A stretch of DNA of 39,977 nucleotides. It comes from Bacilli bacterium. Lineage in GTDB: Bacteria; Bacillota_I; Bacilli_A; ML615J-28; CAG-698. The first letter of the stretch is position 1. Each line of letters starts with the position of its first letter. Both the position numbers and the translations under genes were made by a program. The stretch is taken from assembly GCA_028691905.1 (NCBI GenBank), contig JAQUYJ010000001.1:1-39977 (forward strand). Direction: 5' to 3'. The notes beneath the pieces are model-generated. The model had not been told where the DNA came from, did no database searches, and saw only the letters and a list, made by a program, of their open reading frames with translations. This document shows positions 33,153 to 39,977 of the stretch, piece by piece.

Positions 33153-33168
33153 TTTCCTTGCTTTTTTT
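33141..33168. terminator. terminator shared by convergent coaX and the GNAT gene
   Basis: 8-bp stem AGCAAGGA/TCCTTGCT (33141-33148 with 33155-33162), loop TTAATT, T run to 33168. The loop contains the stop codons of both genes, one on each strand. Confidence 0.88.
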
Positions 33169-33580
33169 GATAAGTCATTTTACGATGTTTTATGCCTGCA
33201 TCCAGGAAGACGGGTCCTGTTGCCTGAAACCCCAACTGTTCATAAAAAGGGATGGCACTGACCTGTGATTCTAGGATAATATCAGTAATACCTTTTTTAA
33301 AAATATCCCGAATAATTTTTTTCATCAGTTGTAAACCAAAATGTTTCCCCCGATAGGCTTGGTCCACACAGACGCGGCCTATTTTCGCGTAATCGTCAAT
33401 TATTTTATATCGGGCAGTTGCAATACAAGCCGTATCTTTCACCAAGATGTAAATTTCATAGTCCTTATCTTCCAAATCAAATTCCAGCGGATAACTGACT
33501 TGCTGTTCATCGATAAACACTTTTTTCCGAAGAATATAACTGTCAATTAAATCGTCTTTTTTCTTACATATTTTTATCAT
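33149..33580 (-). CDS. GNAT-family N-acetyltransferase (ElaA-like)
   Basis: Acetyl-CoA-dependent acyltransferase of unknown substrate, 143 residues from the ATG at 33580, supported by GGGAG upstream on the minus strand. A longer frame would reach into uppP. The N-terminal pattern LRKKVFIDEQQVSYPLEFDLED resembles ElaA/YjcF proteins. The acetyl-CoA loop is RVCVDQAYRGKHFGLQLM, and the C-terminal SAIPFYEQLGFQATG is typical. Its ATG overlaps the uppP TGA (ATGA), so it is co-translated with uppP. Confidence 0.85.
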   Translation of the reverse strand: MIKICKKKDDLIDSYILRKKVFIDEQQVSYPLEFDLEDKDYEIYILVKDTACIATARYKIIDDYAKIGRVCVDQAYRGKHFGLQLMKKIIRDIFKKGITDIILESQVSAIPFYEQLGFQATGPVFLDAGIKHRKMTYQKKQGN

Positions 33581-34398
33581 GCAGTCACTCCCAAATAAAT
33601 AAAAATAGCCAAAGAAACAAGAAGGCAATAATAACCAAAGTACTTTAAATTATTCTTTCTAACCAGTTTGAAGAAGAAATGAATGGATAGAAAGGTTCCG
33701 ATGATGCTCATAAGGAAGGCCCCAATATAGCCGGCAAAGAAAGTCTGTTCCATATCGATATCAAGGATACCCAATAACAGGGAGGCAAAACTCACAGGAA
33801 TGTACATCATGAAGGAAAAACGAAGTGCTTTTTCCAATTGGGCTTTGTTAGCCACTCCAAATGAAGTGGTTACACCGGAACGGGATATTCCGGGCAGTAA
33901 ACCAAATATTTGCGCAACACCCATTAATATTGCCGTTTTTAAAGTGATATTTTCCTGATCTGCTCTTTTCGACATGGCTTGGATAAATAAAAGCAACCCT
34001 CCGGTAATCAATAAACAGATTGCAACGGACAATAGAGTGGACAGGGTGGAGTCGATTAAATCTTTCAATAATAAACCGGCAATACCTGCAGGAATGGTCG
34101 CAGCAATAACAAGAACAATATAAATAAAATCTTTTTGATATTCTTTCTGTTTTTTAAAAAGATAGCGAAAAGCTCCAACAATTATTTCTTTCAAAAATAA
34201 ACGGTAATAAAGAATGATGGCAATCAGTGATCCAAAATTAACAAAAATATTAAAATTGAGTTCATCATTCATTATTACACCAAAAATATTTTTGAATATT
34301 ACCAGATGACCGCTGGAAGATATGGGGAGCGGTTCGGTTATTCCCTGTACCAGACCGAGTAAGACATATTTCAAAAAATCTAAAAAAGCCAGTATCAT
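33577..34398 (-). CDS. uppP: undecaprenyl-diphosphatase UppP (BacA)
   Basis: Membrane phosphatase that recycles undecaprenyl diphosphate to the carrier lipid for cell-wall and polymer export. 273 residues from the ATG at 34398, with GAGGTGA upstream; the longer frame lacks a ribosome site. Active-site motif 1 is GITEPLPISSSGHL, and motif 2 is LPGISRSGVTTSFG. About eight membrane segments. It is first in a two-gene minus-strand operon with the GNAT gene. Confidence 0.95.
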   Translation of the reverse strand: MILAFLDFLKYVLLGLVQGITEPLPISSSGHLVIFKNIFGVIMNDELNFNIFVNFGSLIAIILYYRLFLKEIIVGAFRYLFKKQKEYQKDFIYIVLVIAATIPAGIAGLLLKDLIDSTLSTLLSVAICLLITGGLLLFIQAMSKRADQENITLKTAILMGVAQIFGLLPGISRSGVTTSFGVANKAQLEKALRFSFMMYIPVSFASLLLGILDIDMEQTFFAGYIGAFLMSIIGTFLSIHFFFKLVRKNNLKYFGYYCLLVSLAIFIYLGVTA

Positions 34399-34421
34399 TA
34401 AGTTCACCTCTTCTTTAAAAA

Positions 34422-34430
34422 AGTATATCA
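34422..34430 (-). promoter_or_regulatory. extended -10 promoter of uppP
   Basis: Minus-strand TGA-TATACT (34422-34430) with only a poor -35 match (TTTCTT). Confidence 0.5.
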
Positions 34431-34478
34431 CATTTCCGAAAAAAAAGAAAGATGAAATCGCGAAACGAAATGTTTTTA

Positions 34479-34507
34479 TTAACAAAAAACAAGATTTGTG
34501 CTATAAT
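34479..34507 (+). promoter_or_regulatory. promoter of the EIIB-like gene and tkt
   Basis: TTAACA at 34479-34484, 17-base spacer, TATAAT at 34502-34507 preceded by TGC (extended -10). Confidence 0.85.
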
Positions 34508-34534
34508 AGGGATGAAAAAGAAAGGAATGATAGG

Positions 34535-34921
34535 ATGTTATTTTTAGAATCAAATGCATTTCAATTAATTTTATGGTTACTGTTGGTACCACTAGTATTA
34601 ATAGCCATTCTCATCATTGTAGCTGTCATTGTTCGAATTCAAAAACAAGGCAAGGTTAACAGTGCCCGTAAACAAAAAATAGTTACAGAAGCAATTGATT
34701 ATGAACAGCAATTGGTTTTTTATCGGGCATTTGGCGGTAAAGAAAACATGCTTCAAATCGAACAGAATTTATCAAGAATATCTGTTCAGGTTGAAGATGT
34801 GAATAAAGTTGATGCCATGCTCCTGAAGGAATTGGGTGCGAATGGGGTATTGATTTCTGATCATATGGTAAAATGTTCGTTTGGTGACCGGGCAGAATAT
34901 ATTTATCAATTATTGAAGTAG
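34535..34921 (+). CDS. membrane-anchored PTS EIIB-like protein lacking the phospho-cysteine
   Basis: 128 residues from ATG 34535, with AAAGGA at 34521-34526. One membrane helix is at about 9-34, then a basic linker and a C-terminal domain at 55-128. The domain reads FGGKENMLQIEQNLSRISVQVEDVNKVD, then LKELGANGVLI and FGDRAEYIYQLL, the glucose-type PTS EIIB pattern (GGKEN, ACxTRLR, VD, LGAxGV, FGxxAE). The phosphorylated Cys of the CxTRLR motif is Asn78 here (NLSRI), so phosphotransfer by cysteine is not possible. No EIIA or EIIC gene is nearby. The gene is seven bases upstream of transketolase, so a regulatory or scaffold role in sugar metabolism is conceivable but unproven. Confidence 0.75.
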   Translation: MLFLESNAFQLILWLLLVPLVLIAILIIVAVIVRIQKQGKVNSARKQKIVTEAIDYEQQLVFYRAFGGKENMLQIEQNLSRISVQVEDVNKVDAMLLKELGANGVLISDHMVKCSFGDRAEYIYQLLK

Positions 34922-34928
34922 GTTGTTT

Positions 34929-36848
34929 ATGGAACACACACTAGATCTTTTATCTATCCAGACAGCAAAAGTATTGGCAATGGAAGCAATTCAAAAAGCA
35001 AAATCAGGACACCCCGGTATTGCCCTAGGAGCTGCTCCCATTTTATATACTTTATTTTATAAAATAATGAATATGGACCCCCTCGAGCCAGACTGGATCA
35101 ATCGTGACCGTTTTATATTGTCTGCAGGCCACGGCTCATCAATCTACTATGCTTTTCTCCATTTAATGGGTTATCCAATCACCATCTCGGATTTACAGTC
35201 TTTTCGTCAGTTAAACAGTTTTACACCGGGACACCCGGAATCCCATTTGACAGCTGGAGTGGATGCGACAACCGGTCCCCTGGGGCAGGGTTTGGCGATG
35301 GCAGTTGGATCTGCTGCAGCGGAAGCTCATTTACAGGCAAAATATCCTGACGTGATTAATCATTATACATATGTTTTATGCGGAGATGGCGATTTACAGG
35401 AAGGAATCGCCTGGGAAGCGCTTAGTTTTGCGGGGCATCAGCAATTATCAAAACTGATTATATTGTTTGATTCCAATGATATTCAGCTGGATGGTCCGAC
35501 CAATCAGACAAACAGTGATAATATTGGCTTGAAAATAAAAGCTCTTCATTTTGATTATCAATTGGTTCAGGATGGAACGGATATAAAAACTATTGAAAAA
35601 GCGATCAAAAAAGCACAAAAATCAAATCAACCAAGTTTTATTGAAATAAAAACCATTATCGGTATGGGTTCAAGCAAACAAGGTACTTCCCAGGTACATG
35701 GTTCTCCCCTTGCGGATGAGGAAGTAAACCGCATGCGTAAAGAACTTGGCGGAAATCCCTTTGAAGTAAGCAGCGAAGTGGTAATGCACTTTAAGAAAAA
35801 AGCCAAAAAAAACCATCAAAAATATTTGAACTGGCTGAAACAGGCAAATGGATGGGAAGAAATCAAACAAAATAAAGTAATGATTCCTGCCCTGGATAGT
35901 CTTGCCTGTATACAACCTCCCTTTAATGGAGCGACAAGGGTTTCATCAGGGCTTATTTTAAAAGAATACAATCGCATCAATGCCAATTTAATCGGCGGAT
36001 CAGCTGATTTAAGTTCCTCAACCAATGTGGAAGGCGGAGATGGCCTGTTTTGTCCAGGCAACCGGTCAGGAAGAAATATCAAATTTGGTGTACGGGAACA
36101 TGCGATGGCAGCAATCAGTAATGGGATTGCATTGCATGGGGGGCTGCGGGCTTTCTGCAGTGGATTTTTTGTATTTGCTGATTACATGAAACCGGCTATC
36201 CGTTTGTCTGCGATAATGGAACTTCCGGTGGTGTATTTATTCACCCACGATTCCATCGCAGTCGGTGAAGACGGTCCGACCCATCAGCCAATCGAACAAT
36301 TGACCATGTTAAGAAGTATTCCCAATTGTATCGTAATCCGTCCGGCTGATGCATATGAGGTCAAAGCAGCATATGAAATGGCTTTTGCCAGTACCCATCA
36401 ACCGGTTATTCTCGTGCTGACAAGGCAGAATTTACAAAACTGTACGATGGCTGCAACAGATCAGGTTAAAAAAGGTGCCTACATTCTTGCTGAAGACGAT
36501 CAGCCGGATTGGATAATTATTGCTTCCGGTTCGGAAGTAAACCTTGCTCTTGAAGTAAAAAAAGTCTGGAATAAGAAGGGTAAAAAGGTTCGTTTAATCA
36601 GTATGCCCAGTACTCAGTTATTTAATCAACAAAGTTTGGCCTACCAAGAAAGTATTTTACCGTCCCATATTACCAAAAGAATCGCAATAGAAGCAAGCGA
36701 AGGAGCGCATCTCTACCGTTATGTTGGATTGGATGGGATGGTGTATGGATTAAACCGCTTTGGAAAGAGTGGGAAAGGCCCTCAGGTAATGGCTGATTTA
36801 GGGTTTGAAGTAGATAAAATTGTTGAAGCAATGGAAGAAATAGAATAA
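34929..36848 (+). CDS. tkt: transketolase
   Basis: Thiamine-diphosphate enzyme moving two-carbon units in the pentose phosphate pathway. 639 residues from ATG 34929 (AAGTAGG upstream), slightly short for the family, which is often around 660. N-terminal KAKSGHPGIALGAAPI, the TPP motif GDGDLQEGIAWEAL ending in DSND, and the middle-domain GVREHAMAAISNGIALHGG with the catalytic Glu are all present. The C-terminal domain is complete. It sits in one transcript with the EIIB-like gene and ends at a terminator overlapping its stop codon. Confidence 0.97.
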   Translation: MEHTLDLLSIQTAKVLAMEAIQKAKSGHPGIALGAAPILYTLFYKIMNMDPLEPDWINRDRFILSAGHGSSIYYAFLHLMGYPITISDLQSFRQLNSFTPGHPESHLTAGVDATTGPLGQGLAMAVGSAAAEAHLQAKYPDVINHYTYVLCGDGDLQEGIAWEALSFAGHQQLSKLIILFDSNDIQLDGPTNQTNSDNIGLKIKALHFDYQLVQDGTDIKTIEKAIKKAQKSNQPSFIEIKTIIGMGSSKQGTSQVHGSPLADEEVNRMRKELGGNPFEVSSEVVMHFKKKAKKNHQKYLNWLKQANGWEEIKQNKVMIPALDSLACIQPPFNGATRVSSGLILKEYNRINANLIGGSADLSSSTNVEGGDGLFCPGNRSGRNIKFGVREHAMAAISNGIALHGGLRAFCSGFFVFADYMKPAIRLSAIMELPVVYLFTHDSIAVGEDGPTHQPIEQLTMLRSIPNCIVIRPADAYEVKAAYEMAFASTHQPVILVLTRQNLQNCTMAATDQVKKGAYILAEDDQPDWIIIASGSEVNLALEVKKVWNKKGKKVRLISMPSTQLFNQQSLAYQESILPSHITKRIAIEASEGAHLYRYVGLDGMVYGLNRFGKSGKGPQVMADLGFEVDKIVEAMEEIE

Positions 36849-36871
36849 GCTGCCGACAAGCAGCTTTTTTT
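36847..36871 (+). terminator. terminator after tkt
   Basis: 7-bp stem AAGCTGC/GCAGCTT (36847-36853 with 36860-36866), 6-base loop, T run. The tkt stop codon overlaps the first bases of the stem. Confidence 0.85.
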
Positions 36872-36902
36872 ATGGGGGGGACTTTTAAATTAAAGAAAAT
36901 TA

Positions 36903-36911
36903 TGGTATAAT
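36903..36911 (+). promoter_or_regulatory. extended -10 promoter of pepV
   Basis: TGG-TATAAT at 36903-36911, no clear -35 box. A run of seven G lies at 36874-36880 just upstream. Confidence 0.65.
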
Positions 36912-36937
36912 AAAGTAATTATAAAAGGAGTAATATC

Positions 36938-38281
36938 ATGAATTTTAATGAAAAAGTAAAACAGAATAAAACGGATCTGATCAGTGATTTGCGGCAGTTA
37001 TTGCGTATTCCGAGTGTATTGATAGAAACACCGGATAATCTGGAAGCACCGTTTGGTCAGGGATTGCGGGATGCACTTGATTTTATATTGGCGTTAGGGG
37101 AAAAAATGGGATTTAAAACCAAACGTGTCGATCAGATAGCGGGCCATATAGAATTCGGCGAAGGGGAAGAAATTATTGGGATTCTCTGTCATCTGGACGT
37201 GGTACCGGCAGGAGAAGGTTGGAAATACGATCCTTTTCAGGCTGTTATCGAAGATAATAAAATCTATGCCCGCGGTGCCATTGATGACAAAGGCCCTTTA
37301 ATCAGTGCCCTTTATGCAATGAAAATAATTAAAGATTTAAAACTCCCTATTCATAAAAGAATCCGTTTGATTGTTGGAACGGATGAAGAAACCGCATGGC
37401 GCGGGATTAAAAGATATCTGGAAGTTTCTGAAATGCCTACTTTTGGTTTTTCTCCCGATGCTAATTTCCCACTTATCTATGGTGAAAAAGGAATATTATC
37501 CCTGGACTTGATCAGTAATTTTCAAGATCAGCATATGCAGCTGCTGGAAGCAGGAGAGCGCTATAATGTTGTTCCGGAAAAAGCTGTTATACAGATTTCC
37601 AATCATATTGAAAAAGACTTTCAGGAATATTTAAAAGCAAATAAATTGGTTGGCGATGCAAAGCTGAACGAATATACGATTCATGGCCAAAGTGCCCATG
37701 CTATGGAACCAAACAATGGCATCAATGCATTGATTCATATGGCCCATTTCGTTACCGGTTTTCATCATCATCCCCTGCTCCAGTTTATATCTGAGAAATT
37801 AAATGATTCCAGATTTAAAAAAATGGGACTCCACTTTACGGATCCTGAAATGGGCGATTTGACTGTTAATGTCGCACTTGCCAGAATCGACCAACAAGGA
37901 GGTCGAATCGGTCTGAATTTACGATATCCAATAAATTGGTCAAAAGATGAATTCTTAAGTCTTTTCGCGAAAGAAGCTTTGAAATACGGTATTGAAGTAA
38001 GAGAAAAAGAGGACAGCAAACCACATTTTGTCGATAAGAATTCCTGGTTGGTTCAAGTCCTTCATCAGGCATACATCAAATATACCGGCGATACAACAAC
38101 CCCACCTGCGACAATCGGTGGCGGAACCTATGCCCGTGCATTGAAAAATGCCGTAGCTTTCGGAATGATGATGCCGGGCAGGGAAGATGTCGTCCATGAA
38201 AAAAATGAATATGTATTCATTGATGACTTATTGACAGCAACAGCAATCTACTGTGAAGCTATTGCAGCGCTTGGGAAATAA
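36938..38281 (+). CDS. pepV: dipeptidase PepV (M20 family)
   Basis: Cytoplasmic zinc dipeptidase that completes breakdown of imported peptides. 447 residues. Zinc and catalytic residues: His85 and Asp87 (CHLDV), bridging Asp116 (AIDDKGP), Glu150 and Glu151 (TDEET), Asp174 (SPDANFP), and the C-terminal VHEKNE His. An inserted lid domain lies between about 190 and 380. RBS AAAGGAG is upstream. trmB begins one base after its stop. Its function complements the opp importer. Confidence 0.94.
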   Translation: MNFNEKVKQNKTDLISDLRQLLRIPSVLIETPDNLEAPFGQGLRDALDFILALGEKMGFKTKRVDQIAGHIEFGEGEEIIGILCHLDVVPAGEGWKYDPFQAVIEDNKIYARGAIDDKGPLISALYAMKIIKDLKLPIHKRIRLIVGTDEETAWRGIKRYLEVSEMPTFGFSPDANFPLIYGEKGILSLDLISNFQDQHMQLLEAGERYNVVPEKAVIQISNHIEKDFQEYLKANKLVGDAKLNEYTIHGQSAHAMEPNNGINALIHMAHFVTGFHHHPLLQFISEKLNDSRFKKMGLHFTDPEMGDLTVNVALARIDQQGGRIGLNLRYPINWSKDEFLSLFAKEALKYGIEVREKEDSKPHFVDKNSWLVQVLHQAYIKYTGDTTTPPATIGGGTYARALKNAVAFGMMMPGREDVVHEKNEYVFIDDLLTATAIYCEAIAALGK

Positions 38282-38282
38282 T

Positions 38283-38930
38283 ATGCGCCTTAGAAAGTTA
38301 AAGCATGCCAGTGAACGTTTGGAAAAACATCCGGATTTTGTCATTTTGAATCCATTGGACTATAAAGGAAAATGGAATCAGTTATTCGCGAAAAAACAGC
38401 CAATCCATTTGGAAATAGGGATGGGTAAGGGCAAATTCATCATTGCAATGGCGAAACAAAATCCCCATATTAATTTTATCGGGATGGAACGGGAAGACAG
38501 TGTCTTGGTTAAAGCAGTGGAAAAAGAAGAAAATCCCCTTCCCAATTTAGTGTATATTTTAGGGGATGCGAAAGACAGCTTATCTTTATTTGAAAAAGAA
38601 GAAGTGGCGATGATTTATTTGAACTTTTCTGATCCCTGGCCGAAAAACAGGCATACCAAAAGAAGGCTCACAAGTGATAATTTACTGATGAGTTACCAAA
38701 GCATTCTTCAAAAAAACGGTATTATCGAAATGAAAACCGACAACAGAAAATTATTTGAATTCAGTGTCTTACAGTTTATAGAGCAGGGTTTTCAGGTTAT
38801 GGAATGGAGTCTTCATTTGCATGAAGACAGGCAGGATGTTATAACAACAGAATATGAAGAAAGATTTCTTCAGGAGAATAAAACAATATATTATGTGAAG
38901 GTGAAAAATGGAACGAATGAAATTATATGA
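38283..38930 (+). CDS. trmB: tRNA (guanine46-N7)-methyltransferase
   Basis: SAM-dependent methylase forming m7G46 in the tRNA variable loop. 215 residues from ATG 38283, one base after pepV; the GGGAA ribosome site is weak, consistent with translational coupling. Motif I LEIGMGKGKFI, the IGMERE acidic motif and the diagnostic NFSDPWPKNRHTKRRLT are intact. The 3' end overlaps the next gene by 23 bases. Confidence 0.95.
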   Translation: MRLRKLKHASERLEKHPDFVILNPLDYKGKWNQLFAKKQPIHLEIGMGKGKFIIAMAKQNPHINFIGMEREDSVLVKAVEKEENPLPNLVYILGDAKDSLSLFEKEEVAMIYLNFSDPWPKNRHTKRRLTSDNLLMSYQSILQKNGIIEMKTDNRKLFEFSVLQFIEQGFQVMEWSLHLHEDRQDVITTEYEERFLQENKTIYYVKVKNGTNEII

Positions 38931-39975
38931 ACAATTGGTTAATATGGCGGGAATTGCCGGTCATGAAAGTGAAATTAAAAAATTTGTTCGTGCAGAATTG
39001 CAAAAAGTAAGTGATGAAATTATTCAGGATAAGCTGGGCAGTGTATTTGGCGTAAGCAAAGGCAATGGACCAGTCATCATGATTGCCGGACATATGGATG
39101 AAGTGGGAGCAATGGTAACCAAAATAACCGATGAAGGCTTTATTAAAATGCTGGCTATTGGGGGAATTAATCCTGAAGTATACTTGTCACAGAACATGGA
39201 GATAATTATCAGTCCAACCAAGCGGATAAAAGGAATTATAGGAGCGGTTCCTCCCCATATAAACCGCGGAAGCGAAGACAGTAAACCGGAATTGAAATTT
39301 GAAGATTTATTATTGGATATCGGTGCGGATTCAAAAGAAGCAGCTATCCAGATGGGAGTTAAAGTAGGCCAGCAAGTCGTCAGTTTAAACCAGTACTATG
39401 TCATGGAAGATCAGAATAAAATCGTATCAAAAGCATGGGATAATCGGTTTGGAGTTGGAATGGCAATTGAAGTATTACGGGCAATTCATCATACCAATCA
39501 TCCCAATACAGTAATAGCCGGAGCCACAGTTCAAGAAGAAGTGGGATTAAGAGGGGCCACAACAGCATCCAATATGGTTCAACCCGATCTTTTTTTGGCG
39601 ATTGATGTTTCACCGGTAGGTGACTTCTTACCCAAAGATCATCCCCGTGCATACGGCAAACTTGGCGGTGGGTTTTTAGTCCGTTTTTATGATCCCCGCT
39701 GTATTATGCACCTGGGTGTAAAAAAATATATTGAAGACTTGGCTAATGAAAGACAGATTAAATATCAGCACTTTCTGTCGATGGGAGGAACCGACGCAGC
39801 AGCTGCACAGTACAATCATGCCATTGCAACGACAATCGGTCTTCCCGGAAGATACATTCATACCAATGCAGCAGTAATCGATGTCCGCGATGTGGAAGAA
39901 GTGAAGAAGATGCTTCTTGCCATCATTGAAACGTTTGATGCGGATAAACTTGCTGAAGTAAAAGCAAATGGTTAA
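38908..39975 (+). CDS. M42-family aminopeptidase
   Basis: Dinuclear metal aminopeptidase of the glutamyl aminopeptidase/endoglucanase M family, 355 residues, cytoplasmic. Metal and catalytic residues: His62 and Asp64 (AGHMDEVG), bridging Asp178 (KAWDNR), Glu210 and Glu211 (VQEEVGLRG), Asp233 (AIDVS) and the C-terminal IHTNAAV His. The start ATG 38908 follows AAGGTGA within the end of trmB; ATG 38917 is an alternative. The gene is complete, ending two bases before the window end. With pepV it forms a small peptide-catabolism group. Confidence 0.93.
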   Translation: MERMKLYEQLVNMAGIAGHESEIKKFVRAELQKVSDEIIQDKLGSVFGVSKGNGPVIMIAGHMDEVGAMVTKITDEGFIKMLAIGGINPEVYLSQNMEIIISPTKRIKGIIGAVPPHINRGSEDSKPELKFEDLLLDIGADSKEAAIQMGVKVGQQVVSLNQYYVMEDQNKIVSKAWDNRFGVGMAIEVLRAIHHTNHPNTVIAGATVQEEVGLRGATTASNMVQPDLFLAIDVSPVGDFLPKDHPRAYGKLGGGFLVRFYDPRCIMHLGVKKYIEDLANERQIKYQHFLSMGGTDAAAAQYNHAIATTIGLPGRYIHTNAAVIDVRDVEEVKKMLLAIIETFDADKLAEVKANG

Positions 39976-39977
39976 AG

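Noticed and set aside
34322..34534. N-terminal extension of the EIIB-like protein
   Set aside because: The extension crosses the uppP start on the other strand and the gene's own promoter, has no ribosome site, and reads as low-complexity basic sequence.
36874..36880. Run of seven G as a functional or phase-variable tract
   Set aside because: It lies between a terminator and the pepV promoter and is not in a coding frame. It could affect the promoter, but nothing else supports this.
1..39977. CRISPR arrays, prophage, insertion sequences, tRNA or rRNA genes
   Set aside because: I saw no regularly spaced repeats, transposase or integrase motifs, terminal inverted repeats, or tRNA/rRNA-like sequence on either strand.

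Overview
This is an AT-rich chromosomal segment from a low-GC Gram-positive bacterium (Bacillota), coding densely on both strands. It has strong Shine-Dalgarno sites, sigma-A-type promoters and Rho-independent terminators. TGA ends several genes (rimM, relQ, plsC, uppP) and Trp is read from TGG, so the standard bacterial code is used and the Mycoplasma/Spiroplasma code 4 is excluded. T-box leaders, an Spx regulator, a CcpA-like regulator with cre sites and type III pantothenate kinase fit Bacillota. The oversized OppF recalls Mollicutes, so an Erysipelotrichia, Acholeplasma or Izemoplasma-like relative is my inference. I see no rRNA, tRNA, CRISPR, prophage or insertion sequence.

Layout. 1-1002: terminator of an upstream gene, then an agmatinase-like ureohydrolase. 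1026-6106: the ribosome/tRNA-maturation cluster rpsP-khpA-rimM-trmD-rplS, interrupted by a SmtB-type repressor and a Zn/Cd/Pb P-type ATPase. 6130-9698: CcpA-like regulator, T-box-controlled tyrS, and convergent trpS. 9813-18386: oligopeptide ABC transporter operon oppABCDF plus a small membrane protein, behind a consensus promoter and paired cre sites. OppC carries a complete seven-repeat RCC1-like propeller in its first extracellular loop, and OppF carries a coiled-coil insert of about 390 residues between Walker A and the Q-loop. 18440-22314: spx, a CYTH protein, relQ-nadK-TIR-like gene, and clpP. The order trpS-opp-spx-CYTH-relQ-nadK matches, as I recall it, the Bacillus subtilis opp/yjb region.

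22330-28715: a PlsC-like acyltransferase with a zinc ribbon, coupled to a YfcC-type transporter, then T-box-controlled pheST. 28698-33168: ispH, a split ChrA pair with an aldose epimerase, efp and coaX. 33149-34430: uppP and a GNAT gene on the minus strand. 34479-39975: a membrane-anchored EIIB-like protein without its phospho-cysteine, transketolase, dipeptidase PepV, trmB and an M42 aminopeptidase.

Taken together this is housekeeping DNA: translation (ribosomal proteins, three aminoacyl-tRNA synthetases, EF-P, tRNA methylases), peptide uptake followed by intracellular peptidases, stress control (Spx, ClpP, (p)ppGpp synthetase) and envelope precursor supply (IspH, UppP, PlsC). The most unusual content is the pair of insertions in one peptide transporter. 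Next come the TIR-like protein beside NAD kinase and the EIIB-like membrane protein.
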